In this document: piece after piece, positions 17,204-26,028 of the stretch
Layout of the letters: the number at the start of each line of letters is the position of its first letter
Position numbering within the stretch: the first letter of the stretch is position 1
Assembly (NCBI RefSeq): GCF_039521565.1
Contig: NZ_BAAACP010000014.1
Span: forward strand, 13,160 to 77,159
Source of the DNA: Paraclostridium tenue
GTDB lineage: Bacteria; Bacillota; Clostridia; Peptostreptococcales; Peptostreptococcaceae
Length of the DNA stretch: 64,000 nt
Direction of reading: 5' to 3'
Made by a program: the position numbers and the translations under genes
The notes under the pieces: generated by a model
What the model was told of the DNA's origin: nothing
Database searches by the model: none
Seen by the model: only the letters and a program-made list of their open reading frames with translations

Positions 17204-17818
17204 ATGATAAAAATAATATTACTAAGTTTTTTAATGGTACAATTAATTCAATTTTCAATAAAAGAGTTATTTGAAATCAAAATAGATGAAGATAAATTTG
17301 CGAAAATATTATATATAATAACTCCGATAATAATATTAGCGTTATACGTGAAACTAGGTCTTAATGAAGAATTTTTTAGATATTCATTACTAGTGTGTTT
17401 TTTAGTGGTGATATCTATAATAGACTATTATACAATGTATATATACGATATAACTATAATTAGTGGTATAATAATTCAAGGAATTATATTGTTATTGGCA
17501 AAAAATAATATAATATATCATATACTAGGATTGGCATTTGGATTTATTATTCCTTATATAATGGTTAAACTAACAAAAGGTGTAGGCTCAGGAGATATAG
17601 GAGTCTATACTTTGTGTTGTTTTTGTGTAGGGATAGAAAAAAGTATATATATGATGCCTATATCTTTTATAATAGCAAGTATTTATGGAGTTTATTTGCT
17701 ATTGTTTAAGAACAAATCTAAAAACTCATATATGCCATTTGCACCTTGTATATTTTTAGCAACAACATTCGTAATGCTATCACAACAAAACTTTATATTT
17801 AATATATTAAATTTTTGA
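17204..17818 (+). CDS. second prepilin peptidase-like protein (short A24 form)
   Basis: A 204-residue polytopic membrane protein with the two aspartates of A24 peptidases: IDYYTMYIYD near residue 70 and the GxGD motif GVGSGDIG near residue 128. It lacks the N-terminal cytoplasmic loop with Cys pairs found in its neighbour, so it should be peptidase-only, like the CpaA/TadV type. It matches the place of pilD2 in C. difficile. The ATG has no good ribosome binding site, and a terminator-like hairpin precedes it, so expression may be low. About six membrane helices are visible. Confidence 0.8.
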   Translation: MIKIILLSFLMVQLIQFSIKELFEIKIDEDKFAKILYIITPIIILALYVKLGLNEEFFRYSLLVCFLVVISIIDYYTMYIYDITIISGIIIQGIILLLAKNNIIYHILGLAFGFIIPYIMVKLTKGVGSGDIGVYTLCCFCVGIEKSIYMMPISFIIASIYGVYLLLFKNKSKNSYMPFAPCIFLATTFVMLSQQNFIFNILNF

Positions 17819-17863
17819 AATTAACTTTATAACAAAGAATAATTAGTAAAGGGAGGAAGGAAA

Positions 17864-18424
17864 ATGTACGTAATAGTAGGATTAGGAAATCCAGGTAAAC
17901 AATACGAGCATACAAGACATAACGTTGGATTTGATGTTATAGATATTTTGGCAAAGGAATATGGCATAAGCGTAACGAAAATAAAACATAAGGCACTTAT
18001 AGGTGAAGGTAGAGTAGGAAATGAAAAAGTTTTATTAGTAAAGCCTCAAACATATATGAACTTAAGTGGAGAAACACTAATAGATATATATAACTATTAT
18101 AAAGTAGATTCTAATAATATCGTTGTTATATATGATGATATAGATTTAGATGTTGGAAAAATAAGAATAAGAAAAAAAGGCAGTGGTGGGACTCATAATG
18201 GGATGAGATCTATATTAAAATGCCTAGGAACTAATGAATTTCCAAGAGTAAGAGTTGGAGTATCAAAACCTAGACCTGGACAAGATTTAGCAGATTTTGT
18301 TTTATCTAGATTTAGAAAAGAAGAGTCTGAAGATATTCAAACTGGATTAGAAAAAGCAGCTAATTCGGTAGATTGTATAATAAGAGAAAATATAGATTTA
18401 TCGATGAATAAATACAATGGTTAG
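17864..18424 (+). CDS. pth: peptidyl-tRNA hydrolase
   Basis: Releases tRNA from peptidyl-tRNAs dropped by the ribosome. At 186 residues it has the standard length. The catalytic His lies in NPGKQYEHTRHNVGF (residues about 9-23), and the conserved KPQTYMNLSGE and VIYDDIDLDVGKIRIR...GGTHNG motifs are intact. The ATG follows AGGGAGGAAGG. It sits 20 bases before mfd, the same pair as in Bacillus. Confidence 0.97.
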   Translation: MYVIVGLGNPGKQYEHTRHNVGFDVIDILAKEYGISVTKIKHKALIGEGRVGNEKVLLVKPQTYMNLSGETLIDIYNYYKVDSNNIVVIYDDIDLDVGKIRIRKKGSGGTHNGMRSILKCLGTNEFPRVRVGVSKPRPGQDLADFVLSRFRKEESEDIQTGLEKAANSVDCIIRENIDLSMNKYNG

Positions 18425-18444
18425 TTTATAAGGGGGGTTAGAAT

Positions 18445-21400
18445 ATGAACGATATTTTTATATCTCCTTTGCAAAATTCTAAAGAATATAAAGACATATT
18501 AAGTAACATAGAAAATATTAAGGGAACACTACTTGTAAATGGGTTATTGCAACCTCAAAAACCAAACATAGTGTATTCTTTATTTAATGATTTAAAAAGA
18601 CAGATTTTATATATTGCTAATACTGATTTAGAAGCTAAAAAAGTATATGAAGACTTATATTTTTATATGAAAGATAAGGTTGATTATTTAAGCTCTCAAG
18701 ATATATACTTTTATCATTTAGATGCAAAGGATAGAAATGAAGAAGCTAGAAAGTTAAAAGTATTACTAAGAATGATAAGTAAAGAAAATACAGTTATAGT
18801 TACATCTGTTGAAGCTATTCTTAGTAAATATGTACCAAAGGAAGTTTTAAAAAAGAGTATTTTCACTTATAAAATAGGTGATATCATCGATGTGGAAAGT
18901 TTATCTAAAAAATTAGTTAATTTAGGATATGAAAGAGTATCTAAAATTGAAGGATTTGGACAATTTAGTGTTAGAGGTGGAATAATAGATATATTCTCAC
19001 TAGAGTATGATACTCCTATTCGTATAGAATTATTTGATGATGAGATTGAATCTATAAGAACATTTGATGTATTTACTCAAAAATCTATAAAGAAGATAAA
19101 AAAATGTACAATAACTCCATCAAGAGAGTATATATATCCAGAAAGTATAGATGAATCTGTAGAAAGAATTAAAAAAGATACTAATGATTTTACAGATGAT
19201 GATGTACATAGAAATATTGATAATGTAGCATCTTCAACATATTTTGAAGGTGTGGAAAATTATATAGATTATATGTATACGGAAGAAAATAAAAGTATAT
19301 TTACTTATTTAAAAGATGATGCCATTATATTTGTAAATGATGTTTCTAGATTAAAGGAAAGATGTGAAAACTATATATCTGAGTTTAAGGAAAATTATAA
19401 ATTAAATTTAGAAAGAGGTTTAGCACTAAAGCAACAAGGTAATCTTTTATACCATTATTCAGATTTAGAATATTTAATTGATAGTAAAAAAATAATTTTA
19501 AATATGTTGTTAACTAAATCCATAACTGACTTTAGTGTAGCGTCTATAGTTAATTTTGAAAGTAGAGAAGTTCCATCATTTAATGGGAAGTTAGATATTC
19601 TTGCAGAAGAATTAAATAGATTGAAATATAATGGCCATAAAGTTGTTTTAGCTACAAATACTTATGATAGAGCTAAAAAGTTAAATAAAGAGCTTTTAAA
19701 TTTAGGTATAGAAAGTGTTTTAACAAGAAAAAGAGATATAGAGATACACTCATCTCAAGTTGTTATAGTTGTGGGTAACATAACATCAGGATTCCAATAT
19801 AAATCAATCAAATTTGATGTTATAACAGATAAAGAAATGATAGGCTCTAATAAAAGAGCTAAAACATCTAAATCTAAAAAATTTAATAAAGGTCAAAAAA
19901 TAGAAACATTTTTAGATTTAAATGTGGGGGATTATGTTGTCCATGAAAATAGTGGTGTTGGTAGATATGTAGGTATAGATCAATTGACTGTAAATGGAGT
20001 TAAAAAAGACTATATGCGAGTTGTTTACCAAGGTGGAGATAACTTATATGTTCCGATAGATCAAATGGATAAAATTCAAAAATTTATAGGAGCAGACACT
20101 GAAAAGGTAAAATTAAATAAACTTGGAAGTAGTGAATGGTCAAAAGCAAAAGCTAAAGTTAAAAAAGAAATAGAAGATATGACCAAAGACTTAGTAGAAT
20201 TATATGCTAAAAGAGAAAAAATAAAAGGATATAAATTTTCTAAAGATAAATTATGGCAAAATGAATTTGAAACTTTATTCCCATATCAAGAAACAGATGA
20301 CCAATTAAAAGCTATAGAAGAAACTAAAAAAGATATGGAATCAAATAAAGTTATGGATAGACTTATATGTGGAGATGTTGGATATGGAAAAACTGAAGTA
20401 GCTATAAGAGCTATTTTTAAAGCTTGTATGGATCAAAAACAAGTTGCTGTACTTGTTCCAACAACTATTCTTGCCCAACAACATTATAATACCTTTAAAT
20501 CAAGATTTGAAAATTATCCAATAAGAGTTGAAGTTTTAAGTAGATTTAAAACTCCTAAAGAACAAAAACAAATTATAGAGGATGCTAGAAAAGGTTTAGT
20601 AGATGTAATAATAGGTACTCATAGAATTATATCTAAAGACATAGAACTTCCTAATTTAGGATTAGTAGTTATTGATGAGGAGCAAAGATTTGGAGTAAAG
20701 CACAAAGAATCTCTAAAGAAGATAAAGTCTACAGTAGATGTATTAACATTATCAGCAACACCTATACCTAGAACTCTTCATATGTCCTTAAGTGGAATAC
20801 GAGATATGAGTGTTATAGAAGAACCTCCTCAAGAGAGATATCCAGTTATAACTTATGTTGTTGAAGGTAAAGAAAGTATAATACAAGATGAGATAGAACG
20901 AGAAATAGCTAGAGGTGGACAGGTATTTTTTGTTTATAATAGAGTTGAAAGAATAGATGAAATGGCTAGTATGATACAAAGATTAGTTCCAGATGCAAAA
21001 ATAGCAGTAGCACATGGAAGGATGACAGGTAAGGAACTAGAAAATATAATACTAGGATTTTTAAATAAAGAGTACAACGTACTTGTTTGTACGACAATAA
21101 TAGAAACAGGTATGGATATATCAAATGCTAATACTATGATTGTATATGATGCAGATAAAATGGGATTAGCACAACTTTATCAATTAAGAGGAAGAGTTGG
21201 AAGAAGTAATAGACAAGGTTATGCATACTTTATGTATGAAAAAGATAAAGTATTAAGCGAAATAGCAGAAAAAAGATTAAAGGCAATAAGAGAATTCACT
21301 GAGTTTGGGTCAGGATTTAAGATAGCTATGAGGGACTTAGAAATAAGAGGTGCAGGTAATATTTTAGGACCTCAACAACATGGACATATGGCAGTCATTG

Positions 21401-21846
21401 GTTATGATTTATATGTAAAAATGTTAAATGATGCAATAAGAAAAGTTAAGGGTGAGGTAGTACAAAAAGAAATAGATGTTGAAGTTGATTTACCTGTAAA
21501 TGCATATATTCCTGATAGCTATATAGAAGATGAAATTATAAAAATTGAAATGTATAAAAAAATCGCATCTATAGAAAATGAAGAAGATATGAAAGACATA
21601 AAAGAAGAATTAGAAGATAGATTTTCAGATATACCTAAGTCTGTTAACGCCCTAATATCTATAGCATATATGAAGACTTTATGCAAAAAACTAGGTATAG
21701 AAAAAATTAGGATGTTAAAAAATGAAGTAATCCTGCTTCCTTTAACAAGATACAAGACAAAGGAAAAAAATGGGTATAAAATAATAGATGAGCTAAAAAA
21801 TATACTTGAACAAATGTGTATGAGTAAAAATCAAAAAAATAATTAG
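18445..21846 (+). CDS. mfd: transcription-repair coupling factor
   Basis: DNA translocase that pushes stalled RNA polymerase off damaged DNA and recruits UvrA. The 1133-residue protein shows the N-terminal UvrB-homology region (FGQFSVRGGIIDIFS at about 172-186), the CarD-like RNA-polymerase-interaction domain (VGDYVVHENSGVGRYVGID, near residue 495), the RecG-like motor with Walker A GDVGYGKTEVA (about 644-654), the motif II variant VIDEEQRFGV, helicase motif VI in QLRGRVGRS, and the C-terminal TRCF domain. The ATG follows AAGGGGGGT. prsA follows 14 bases after it. Confidence 0.97.
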   Translation: MNDIFISPLQNSKEYKDILSNIENIKGTLLVNGLLQPQKPNIVYSLFNDLKRQILYIANTDLEAKKVYEDLYFYMKDKVDYLSSQDIYFYHLDAKDRNEEARKLKVLLRMISKENTVIVTSVEAILSKYVPKEVLKKSIFTYKIGDIIDVESLSKKLVNLGYERVSKIEGFGQFSVRGGIIDIFSLEYDTPIRIELFDDEIESIRTFDVFTQKSIKKIKKCTITPSREYIYPESIDESVERIKKDTNDFTDDDVHRNIDNVASSTYFEGVENYIDYMYTEENKSIFTYLKDDAIIFVNDVSRLKERCENYISEFKENYKLNLERGLALKQQGNLLYHYSDLEYLIDSKKIILNMLLTKSITDFSVASIVNFESREVPSFNGKLDILAEELNRLKYNGHKVVLATNTYDRAKKLNKELLNLGIESVLTRKRDIEIHSSQVVIVVGNITSGFQYKSIKFDVITDKEMIGSNKRAKTSKSKKFNKGQKIETFLDLNVGDYVVHENSGVGRYVGIDQLTVNGVKKDYMRVVYQGGDNLYVPIDQMDKIQKFIGADTEKVKLNKLGSSEWSKAKAKVKKEIEDMTKDLVELYAKREKIKGYKFSKDKLWQNEFETLFPYQETDDQLKAIEETKKDMESNKVMDRLICGDVGYGKTEVAIRAIFKACMDQKQVAVLVPTTILAQQHYNTFKSRFENYPIRVEVLSRFKTPKEQKQIIEDARKGLVDVIIGTHRIISKDIELPNLGLVVIDEEQRFGVKHKESLKKIKSTVDVLTLSATPIPRTLHMSLSGIRDMSVIEEPPQERYPVITYVVEGKESIIQDEIEREIARGGQVFFVYNRVERIDEMASMIQRLVPDAKIAVAHGRMTGKELENIILGFLNKEYNVLVCTTIIETGMDISNANTMIVYDADKMGLAQLYQLRGRVGRSNRQGYAYFMYEKDKVLSEIAEKRLKAIREFTEFGSGFKIAMRDLEIRGAGNILGPQQHGHMAVIGYDLYVKMLNDAIRKVKGEVVQKEIDVEVDLPVNAYIPDSYIEDEIIKIEMYKKIASIENEEDMKDIKEELEDRFSDIPKSVNALISIAYMKTLCKKLGIEKIRMLKNEVILLPLTRYKTKEKNGYKIIDELKNILEQMCMSKNQKNN

Positions 21847-21860
21847 AAAGGGTGGTTTAA

Positions 21861-22856
21861 GTGAAAAAAATAGTATCATTGCTAATGGTAATTATGTTAG
21901 GAATAGGTATGACAGCTTGTGGGTCAAAAAAACCTGTAGCAGTTGTAAATGGAGTAGATATATCTGCAGATGATTTTAAGAAGACTGTTGCTACCTATAA
22001 AGAATCTATTTCAAAAATGTATGGTAAAGATTTATGGAATCAAGAAATAAAAAAAGGTGTAAAATACAAAGATGAAATGAAAAAGGCTATTTTACAACAA
22101 ATGATACAAGAACAAGTAGTTTATCAACAAGCAAAGAAAGAGAAGCTAGAAGCTAAGCAATCAGAAGTGGATAAGCAATTTAAGCAATTAAAAGAAAGTA
22201 TAAAGAAAGATAAGGATTATGAAAAATTCCTTAAAGATAATGACATTGATGATGAGTTTTTAAAAGCTCAGTTAACTAAAGATATAACGATACAAAACTT
22301 TAAAAATAACTTTGATAAAAATACTAAAATAACTGAAGCAGAAATGAAAAAATATTATGATGAAAATAAAAATAATTATGTAGATAATGAGGTTAAAGCA
22401 TCTCATATATTAATATCAACAGTAGATCAAAAAACTAATAAGCCATTTTCTGAAGAAAAGAAAAAAGAAGCTAAGAAAAAAGCAGAAGAGGTTTATAAAA
22501 AAGTTAAATCCGGAGATGATTTTGCTAAGTTAGCTAAAGAATATTCTGATGATAAAAGTTCTGCAGTTAATGGTGGAGATTTAGGATTTTTCTCAAAAGG
22601 TAAAATGGTTCCAGAATTTGAAAAAGCTGCATTTGCTTTGGATAAAGGTCAAATATCTGATATAGTTGAATCTCAATTTGGATATCATATAATAAAAGTT
22701 ACTGATAAGAAGTACAAAGAATATACTTTTGATGAAGTAAAAAATAATATAAAACAAAACTTATTATATAAAAAATATACTGAGAAAGTTAATGAATTAG
22801 TTAAAAAAGCTAAAATAGAAAAAAATGAAGAAGAGGCTTTAAAAATTAATGCATAA
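21861..22856 (+). CDS. prsA: PrsA-like foldase lipoprotein (parvulin type)
   Basis: Extracytoplasmic peptidyl-prolyl isomerase/chaperone that helps secreted proteins fold. The 331-residue protein starts at GTG after AAAGGGTGG and has a lipoprotein signal ending in the lipobox MTAC with the acylated Cys at residue 20. A SurA-like N-terminal chaperone region (about 30-170) precedes a parvulin domain (about 175-270: ASHILIST, GGDLGFFSKGKMVPEFEKA, FGYHIIKV). A Lys/Glu-rich tail follows. It is 14 bases after mfd and probably shares its transcript, ending at a strong terminator. Confidence 0.93.
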   Translation: MKKIVSLLMVIMLGIGMTACGSKKPVAVVNGVDISADDFKKTVATYKESISKMYGKDLWNQEIKKGVKYKDEMKKAILQQMIQEQVVYQQAKKEKLEAKQSEVDKQFKQLKESIKKDKDYEKFLKDNDIDDEFLKAQLTKDITIQNFKNNFDKNTKITEAEMKKYYDENKNNYVDNEVKASHILISTVDQKTNKPFSEEKKKEAKKKAEEVYKKVKSGDDFAKLAKEYSDDKSSAVNGGDLGFFSKGKMVPEFEKAAFALDKGQISDIVESQFGYHIIKVTDKKYKEYTFDEVKNNIKQNLLYKKYTEKVNELVKKAKIEKNEEEALKINA

Positions 22857-22860
22857 AAGA

Positions 22861-22895
22861 AACCTATACCATTTGGAATGGTATAGGTTTTTTTG
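22861..22895 (+). terminator. terminator after prsA
   Basis: Perfect stem AACCTATACCATT / AATGGTATAGGTT followed by a T7 tract. Confidence 0.92.
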
Positions 22896-22957
22896 CATAT
22901 TTTTCTTATCGTTGGTAAAAATAAACTCAAAGTTACTAATGGAGGTATTAATCTGAT

Positions 22958-23497
22958 ATGAGAGCCACAGGAATAGTTAGAAGAATAGATGATCTTGGAA
23001 GAGTTGTTATTCCAAAGGAAATAAGAAAGACATTAAGAATCAGAGAAGGAGATCCTTTAGAGATCTTTACTGCAAAAGATGGTGAAGTGATATTAAAAAA
23101 ATATTCTCCAATAGGAGAACTTAATGAATTTTCACAAGAGTATGCAGAAACATTGGGTGAAACACTTGGACATGGAGTTATAGTAACAGATTTAGATTCA
23201 ATAATAGCTGTATCAAAATTACCTAAAAAAGATTATAAAGAGAAAAGTATAAGCAAAGAATTAGAAGATCTTATAGAAAATAGAATATCTAATCATGTTA
23301 AAGATAATAAGTTAATATCTTTACACAGAGATGATTCAATGGAGTATAAATCACAAATAATAATACCTATAATAAGTTCTTCTGGCGATTGTATAGGATC
23401 TATATGTTTAGTGTCTAAAGAATCATCAGGTTTAAGTGAAAGTGATGAAAAATTATTGAAAGTAGCAGCTAATTTTTTAGGTAAACAAGTTCAATAA
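22958..23497 (+). CDS. spoVT: stage V sporulation protein T (copy 1)
   Basis: Forespore transcription factor that tunes the sigma-G regulon. The 179-residue protein has an N-terminal AbrB-type swapped-hairpin DNA-binding domain (TGIVRRIDDLGRVVIPKEIR, residues 4-23) and a C-terminal GAF-like domain (about 55-179). The ATG is preceded by GGAGGTATTAATCTGAT, a rather long spacing. A second, closely similar copy lies directly downstream. Each copy has its own intergenic leader and terminator, so they can be expressed separately. Confidence 0.95.
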   Translation: MRATGIVRRIDDLGRVVIPKEIRKTLRIREGDPLEIFTAKDGEVILKKYSPIGELNEFSQEYAETLGETLGHGVIVTDLDSIIAVSKLPKKDYKEKSISKELEDLIENRISNHVKDNKLISLHRDDSMEYKSQIIIPIISSSGDCIGSICLVSKESSGLSESDEKLLKVAANFLGKQVQ

Positions 23498-23506
23498 TAT
23501 AAACTG

Positions 23507-23536
23507 GACTCATAATGATATTATGAGTCTTTTTAG
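23507..23536 (+). terminator. terminator after spoVT copy 1
   Basis: GACTCATAAT pairs with ATTATGAGTC around a short loop, followed by TTTTTAG. Confidence 0.88.
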
Positions 23537-23628
23537 CATTAATTGGTAATTATCCTAAATTATTGAAATTTGTGAAGTTTATATGATATATTTATGTCTA
23601 TTACATGACATTAAAAGGAGGAGATCCT

Positions 23629-24201
23629 ATGAGTAAAAATAAATCAAAAGATTCATCTAATATGAAAGCTACAGGAATAGTTAGAAGAATAGATGATCTT
23701 GGAAGAGTTGTTATTCCTAAAGAAGTAAGAAAGACATTAAGAATTAGAGAAGGAGATCCTTTAGAAATTTTTACTGCAGATAATGGAGAAGTGATATTAA
23801 AAAAATATTCTCAAATAGGAGAGCTTAATGAATTTTCACAAGAGTATGCAGAAGCTTTAGGGGAAACACTTGGTCATGGAGTTGTAGTTACAGATTTAGA
23901 TTCAATAATAGCTGTATCTAAATTACCTAATAAATATTATAAGCAAAAAAGTATAAGTAAAGAATTAGAATCTCTTATGAAAAAGAGAGAATCTATTCAT
24001 GTTAAAGATAATAAATTAGTGTGTTTAAATGCAGATGATCCTATGAAATACACATCTCAAATAATAATACCTATAATAAGTTTTTCAGGTGATTGTATAG
24101 GATCAATATGTTTAGTATCTAAAGACAAAGTACAATTAAATGAAAGTGATGAAAAAATACTAAAGGTAGCCGCTAATTTTTTAGGAAAGCAAGTTCAATA
24201 A
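23629..24201 (+). CDS. SpoVT paralogue (copy 2, tandem duplicate)
   Basis: 190-residue AbrB/GAF regulator, by eye about four-fifths identical to the upstream spoVT over its whole length, including an almost unchanged DNA-binding hairpin. It differs by an 11-residue polar N-terminal extension (MSKNKSKDSSN) and by changes clustered in the GAF domain (about residues 105-140 and 160-167). The ATG at 23629 follows AAAAGGAGGAG. An upstream in-frame ATG at 23605 lacks a site and is rejected. Both copies are intact. I cannot tell which one is the functional equivalent of Bacillus SpoVT. Confidence 0.92.
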   Translation: MSKNKSKDSSNMKATGIVRRIDDLGRVVIPKEVRKTLRIREGDPLEIFTADNGEVILKKYSQIGELNEFSQEYAEALGETLGHGVVVTDLDSIIAVSKLPNKYYKQKSISKELESLMKKRESIHVKDNKLVCLNADDPMKYTSQIIIPIISFSGDCIGSICLVSKDKVQLNESDEKILKVAANFLGKQVQ

Positions 24202-24205
24202 TTTT

Positions 24206-24236
24206 TAAAAGACCCACGTTTGTTAGGGTCTTTTAA
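24206..24236 (+). terminator. terminator after spoVT copy 2
   Basis: AAAAGACCC pairs with GGGTCTTTT around a 9-10 base loop. The T-tract is part of the right arm. Confidence 0.82.
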
Positions 24237-24319
24237 TGTTTATATGGGAATATATTGAATCCATAATAGCATATATGTTATATTAGAATTTGTTATATAA
24301 CATGATATGGGGGGTATTT

Positions 24320-25945
24320 ATGGGTAATAGTAATGGGAAAGATTCGTTCTTGAAAGGTGCTTTGATACTGGGGTTAGCAGGAATACTTGTTAAGATAATT
24401 GGAGCATTTTTTAGGATACCTCTTGGGAATTTAATTGGGGCAGAGGGTATGGGTTATTACCAAGCCGCATATCCTGTGTATACTTTGTTTTTAACTTTAG
24501 CGACAGCAGGGTTTCCAACAGCTTTAGCGAAATTAGTATCAGAGAAGATGGCAATAGGTGATTATAAGGGGGCACATAAGGTATTTAAGGTATCTTATAC
24601 CGTATTAGCTATAACTGGATTTATAGCATTTTGTATATTTTTCTTTGGAGCAGATTTTATAGTAAATGATATAATGGAAAACCCTGGAGCTAAATATGCT
24701 ATGCTAGCAATATCACCAGCTCTTTTATTTGTTCCAGTTATGTCTTCTTATAGAGGATACTTCCAAGGAAGAAGAGAAATGACTCAAATAGCTATTTCTC
24801 AAATAAGTGAACAACTTTTTAGAGTAGTTTTAGGGATAACTCTTGCATACTTTCTTATGTATAAGTGGGGTGCAAACCCTGGGCCAGAACAAGGTGCGGC
24901 AGGAGCAATAATGGGTGCTACTATAGGTGCTATAGCATCAATTATATATTTAATAATTGCTTATTTAGTTAAATTAAAAACTATAAAAAGAGAAATAAAA
25001 ATAAGTAAAAAATTTAAAGAAGAAAATATAGCTAGAATACTGAAAAAGTTACTGGTAGTAGCTGTTCCTATAACTATAGGAGCGTCTGTTATGCCACTTG
25101 TAAATATGATAGATAACGTTATTGTTATAAGACGGTTAATTGAAGCTGGATTTACCCAAACTCAAGCAAATGTAATGTTTGGACAATTAACTGGAATGGC
25201 TATGGCTATAATCAACTTACCATCTGTTATAACTGTAGCTATGAGTATGAGCTTAGTTCCGGCTATATCTCAAGCTTATGCAGTAGGAAATAGAATTAAA
25301 GCAATAAAAGAAACTAAGAGTGCTATAAAGATAACACTAATGATTGTTTTACCAGCAGCCTTTGGAATAGCATCATTAGCACATCCTATAATGAAACTTT
25401 TATTTCCTGGAGAACCAGCTACAGTAGGGACTATACTATTAGTTCTTGCTCCTTGTATAGTATTTTTAGGATTAATACAAAGTTTAAATGGAATACTTCA
25501 AGGTATGGGAAAACCAATGGTTCCAGTGATATGTTTAGTTATAGGTATGGTATTTAAAGTGGTTATAAGTTATACATTGACAGCTATACCACAAATAAAT
25601 GTTATAGGATCTGCATTAGGGACTTTAACAGCTTATTTTGTAGCTAGTATCCTTGAATTAGTTTACATAAAAAAGGCAATGAGAATGAAGTTATCAAAGA
25701 AAGAATTTTTTATAAAGCCATTGGTAATAGTAATTACTATGTTTATAGCAGTTAAATTAAGCTATACATTTACAATAGGAATATTAGGCAATACTTTATC
25801 TACTATAATAGCCATAGCAATTGGAGCGATAGTTTATATATTGGCTACATTTACTTTAGGTGGTATAAAGAAAGAGGAATTACTAAGTATGCCTAAAGGA
25901 GATAAAGTATATAAAGTTCTTACAAAATTAAAAATTATGAAGTAA
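24320..25945 (+). CDS. MOP-superfamily polysaccharide flippase (SpoVB/MurJ-like)
   Basis: A 541-residue polytopic membrane protein with about 14 helices and the MVF/MATE-like fold of lipid-linked oligosaccharide flippases. The N-terminus SFLKGALILGLAGILVKIIG and the motifs GAEGMGYYQAAYPVY and SYRGYFQGRREM are typical of the Firmicute SpoVB/YtgP/MurJ (Amj-type partner) group that moves cell wall or cortex precursors. In Bacillus the comparable gene yabM lies between spoVT and mazG (yabN), exactly as here. The ATG at 24320 follows TGGGGGGTATTT. An ATG 30 bases upstream has no site. Whether it serves vegetative wall or cortex synthesis is not decided by sequence. Confidence 0.9.
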   Translation: MGNSNGKDSFLKGALILGLAGILVKIIGAFFRIPLGNLIGAEGMGYYQAAYPVYTLFLTLATAGFPTALAKLVSEKMAIGDYKGAHKVFKVSYTVLAITGFIAFCIFFFGADFIVNDIMENPGAKYAMLAISPALLFVPVMSSYRGYFQGRREMTQIAISQISEQLFRVVLGITLAYFLMYKWGANPGPEQGAAGAIMGATIGAIASIIYLIIAYLVKLKTIKREIKISKKFKEENIARILKKLLVVAVPITIGASVMPLVNMIDNVIVIRRLIEAGFTQTQANVMFGQLTGMAMAIINLPSVITVAMSMSLVPAISQAYAVGNRIKAIKETKSAIKITLMIVLPAAFGIASLAHPIMKLLFPGEPATVGTILLVLAPCIVFLGLIQSLNGILQGMGKPMVPVICLVIGMVFKVVISYTLTAIPQINVIGSALGTLTAYFVASILELVYIKKAMRMKLSKKEFFIKPLVIVITMFIAVKLSYTFTIGILGNTLSTIIAIAIGAIVYILATFTLGGIKKEELLSMPKGDKVYKVLTKLKIMK

Positions 25946-25964
25946 TATATGTATACATATATGC

Positions 25965-26006
25965 AAATAAAGGAAATACTTATATAGGGTAATTTCCTTT
26001 ATTTTT
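25965..26006 (+). terminator. terminator after the flippase gene
   Basis: AAATAAAGGAAAT pairs with ATTTCCTTTATTT around a 14-base loop. The right arm ends in a T-tract. Confidence 0.78.
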
Positions 26007-26028
26007 ACAACAAGAAGGAGCTTTTTAT

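Noticed and set aside
17204..17818. Short prepilin peptidase as a pseudogene
   Set aside because: The N-terminal methylase loop is missing, but both catalytic aspartates and the membrane pattern are intact, as in natural peptidase-only A24 proteins.
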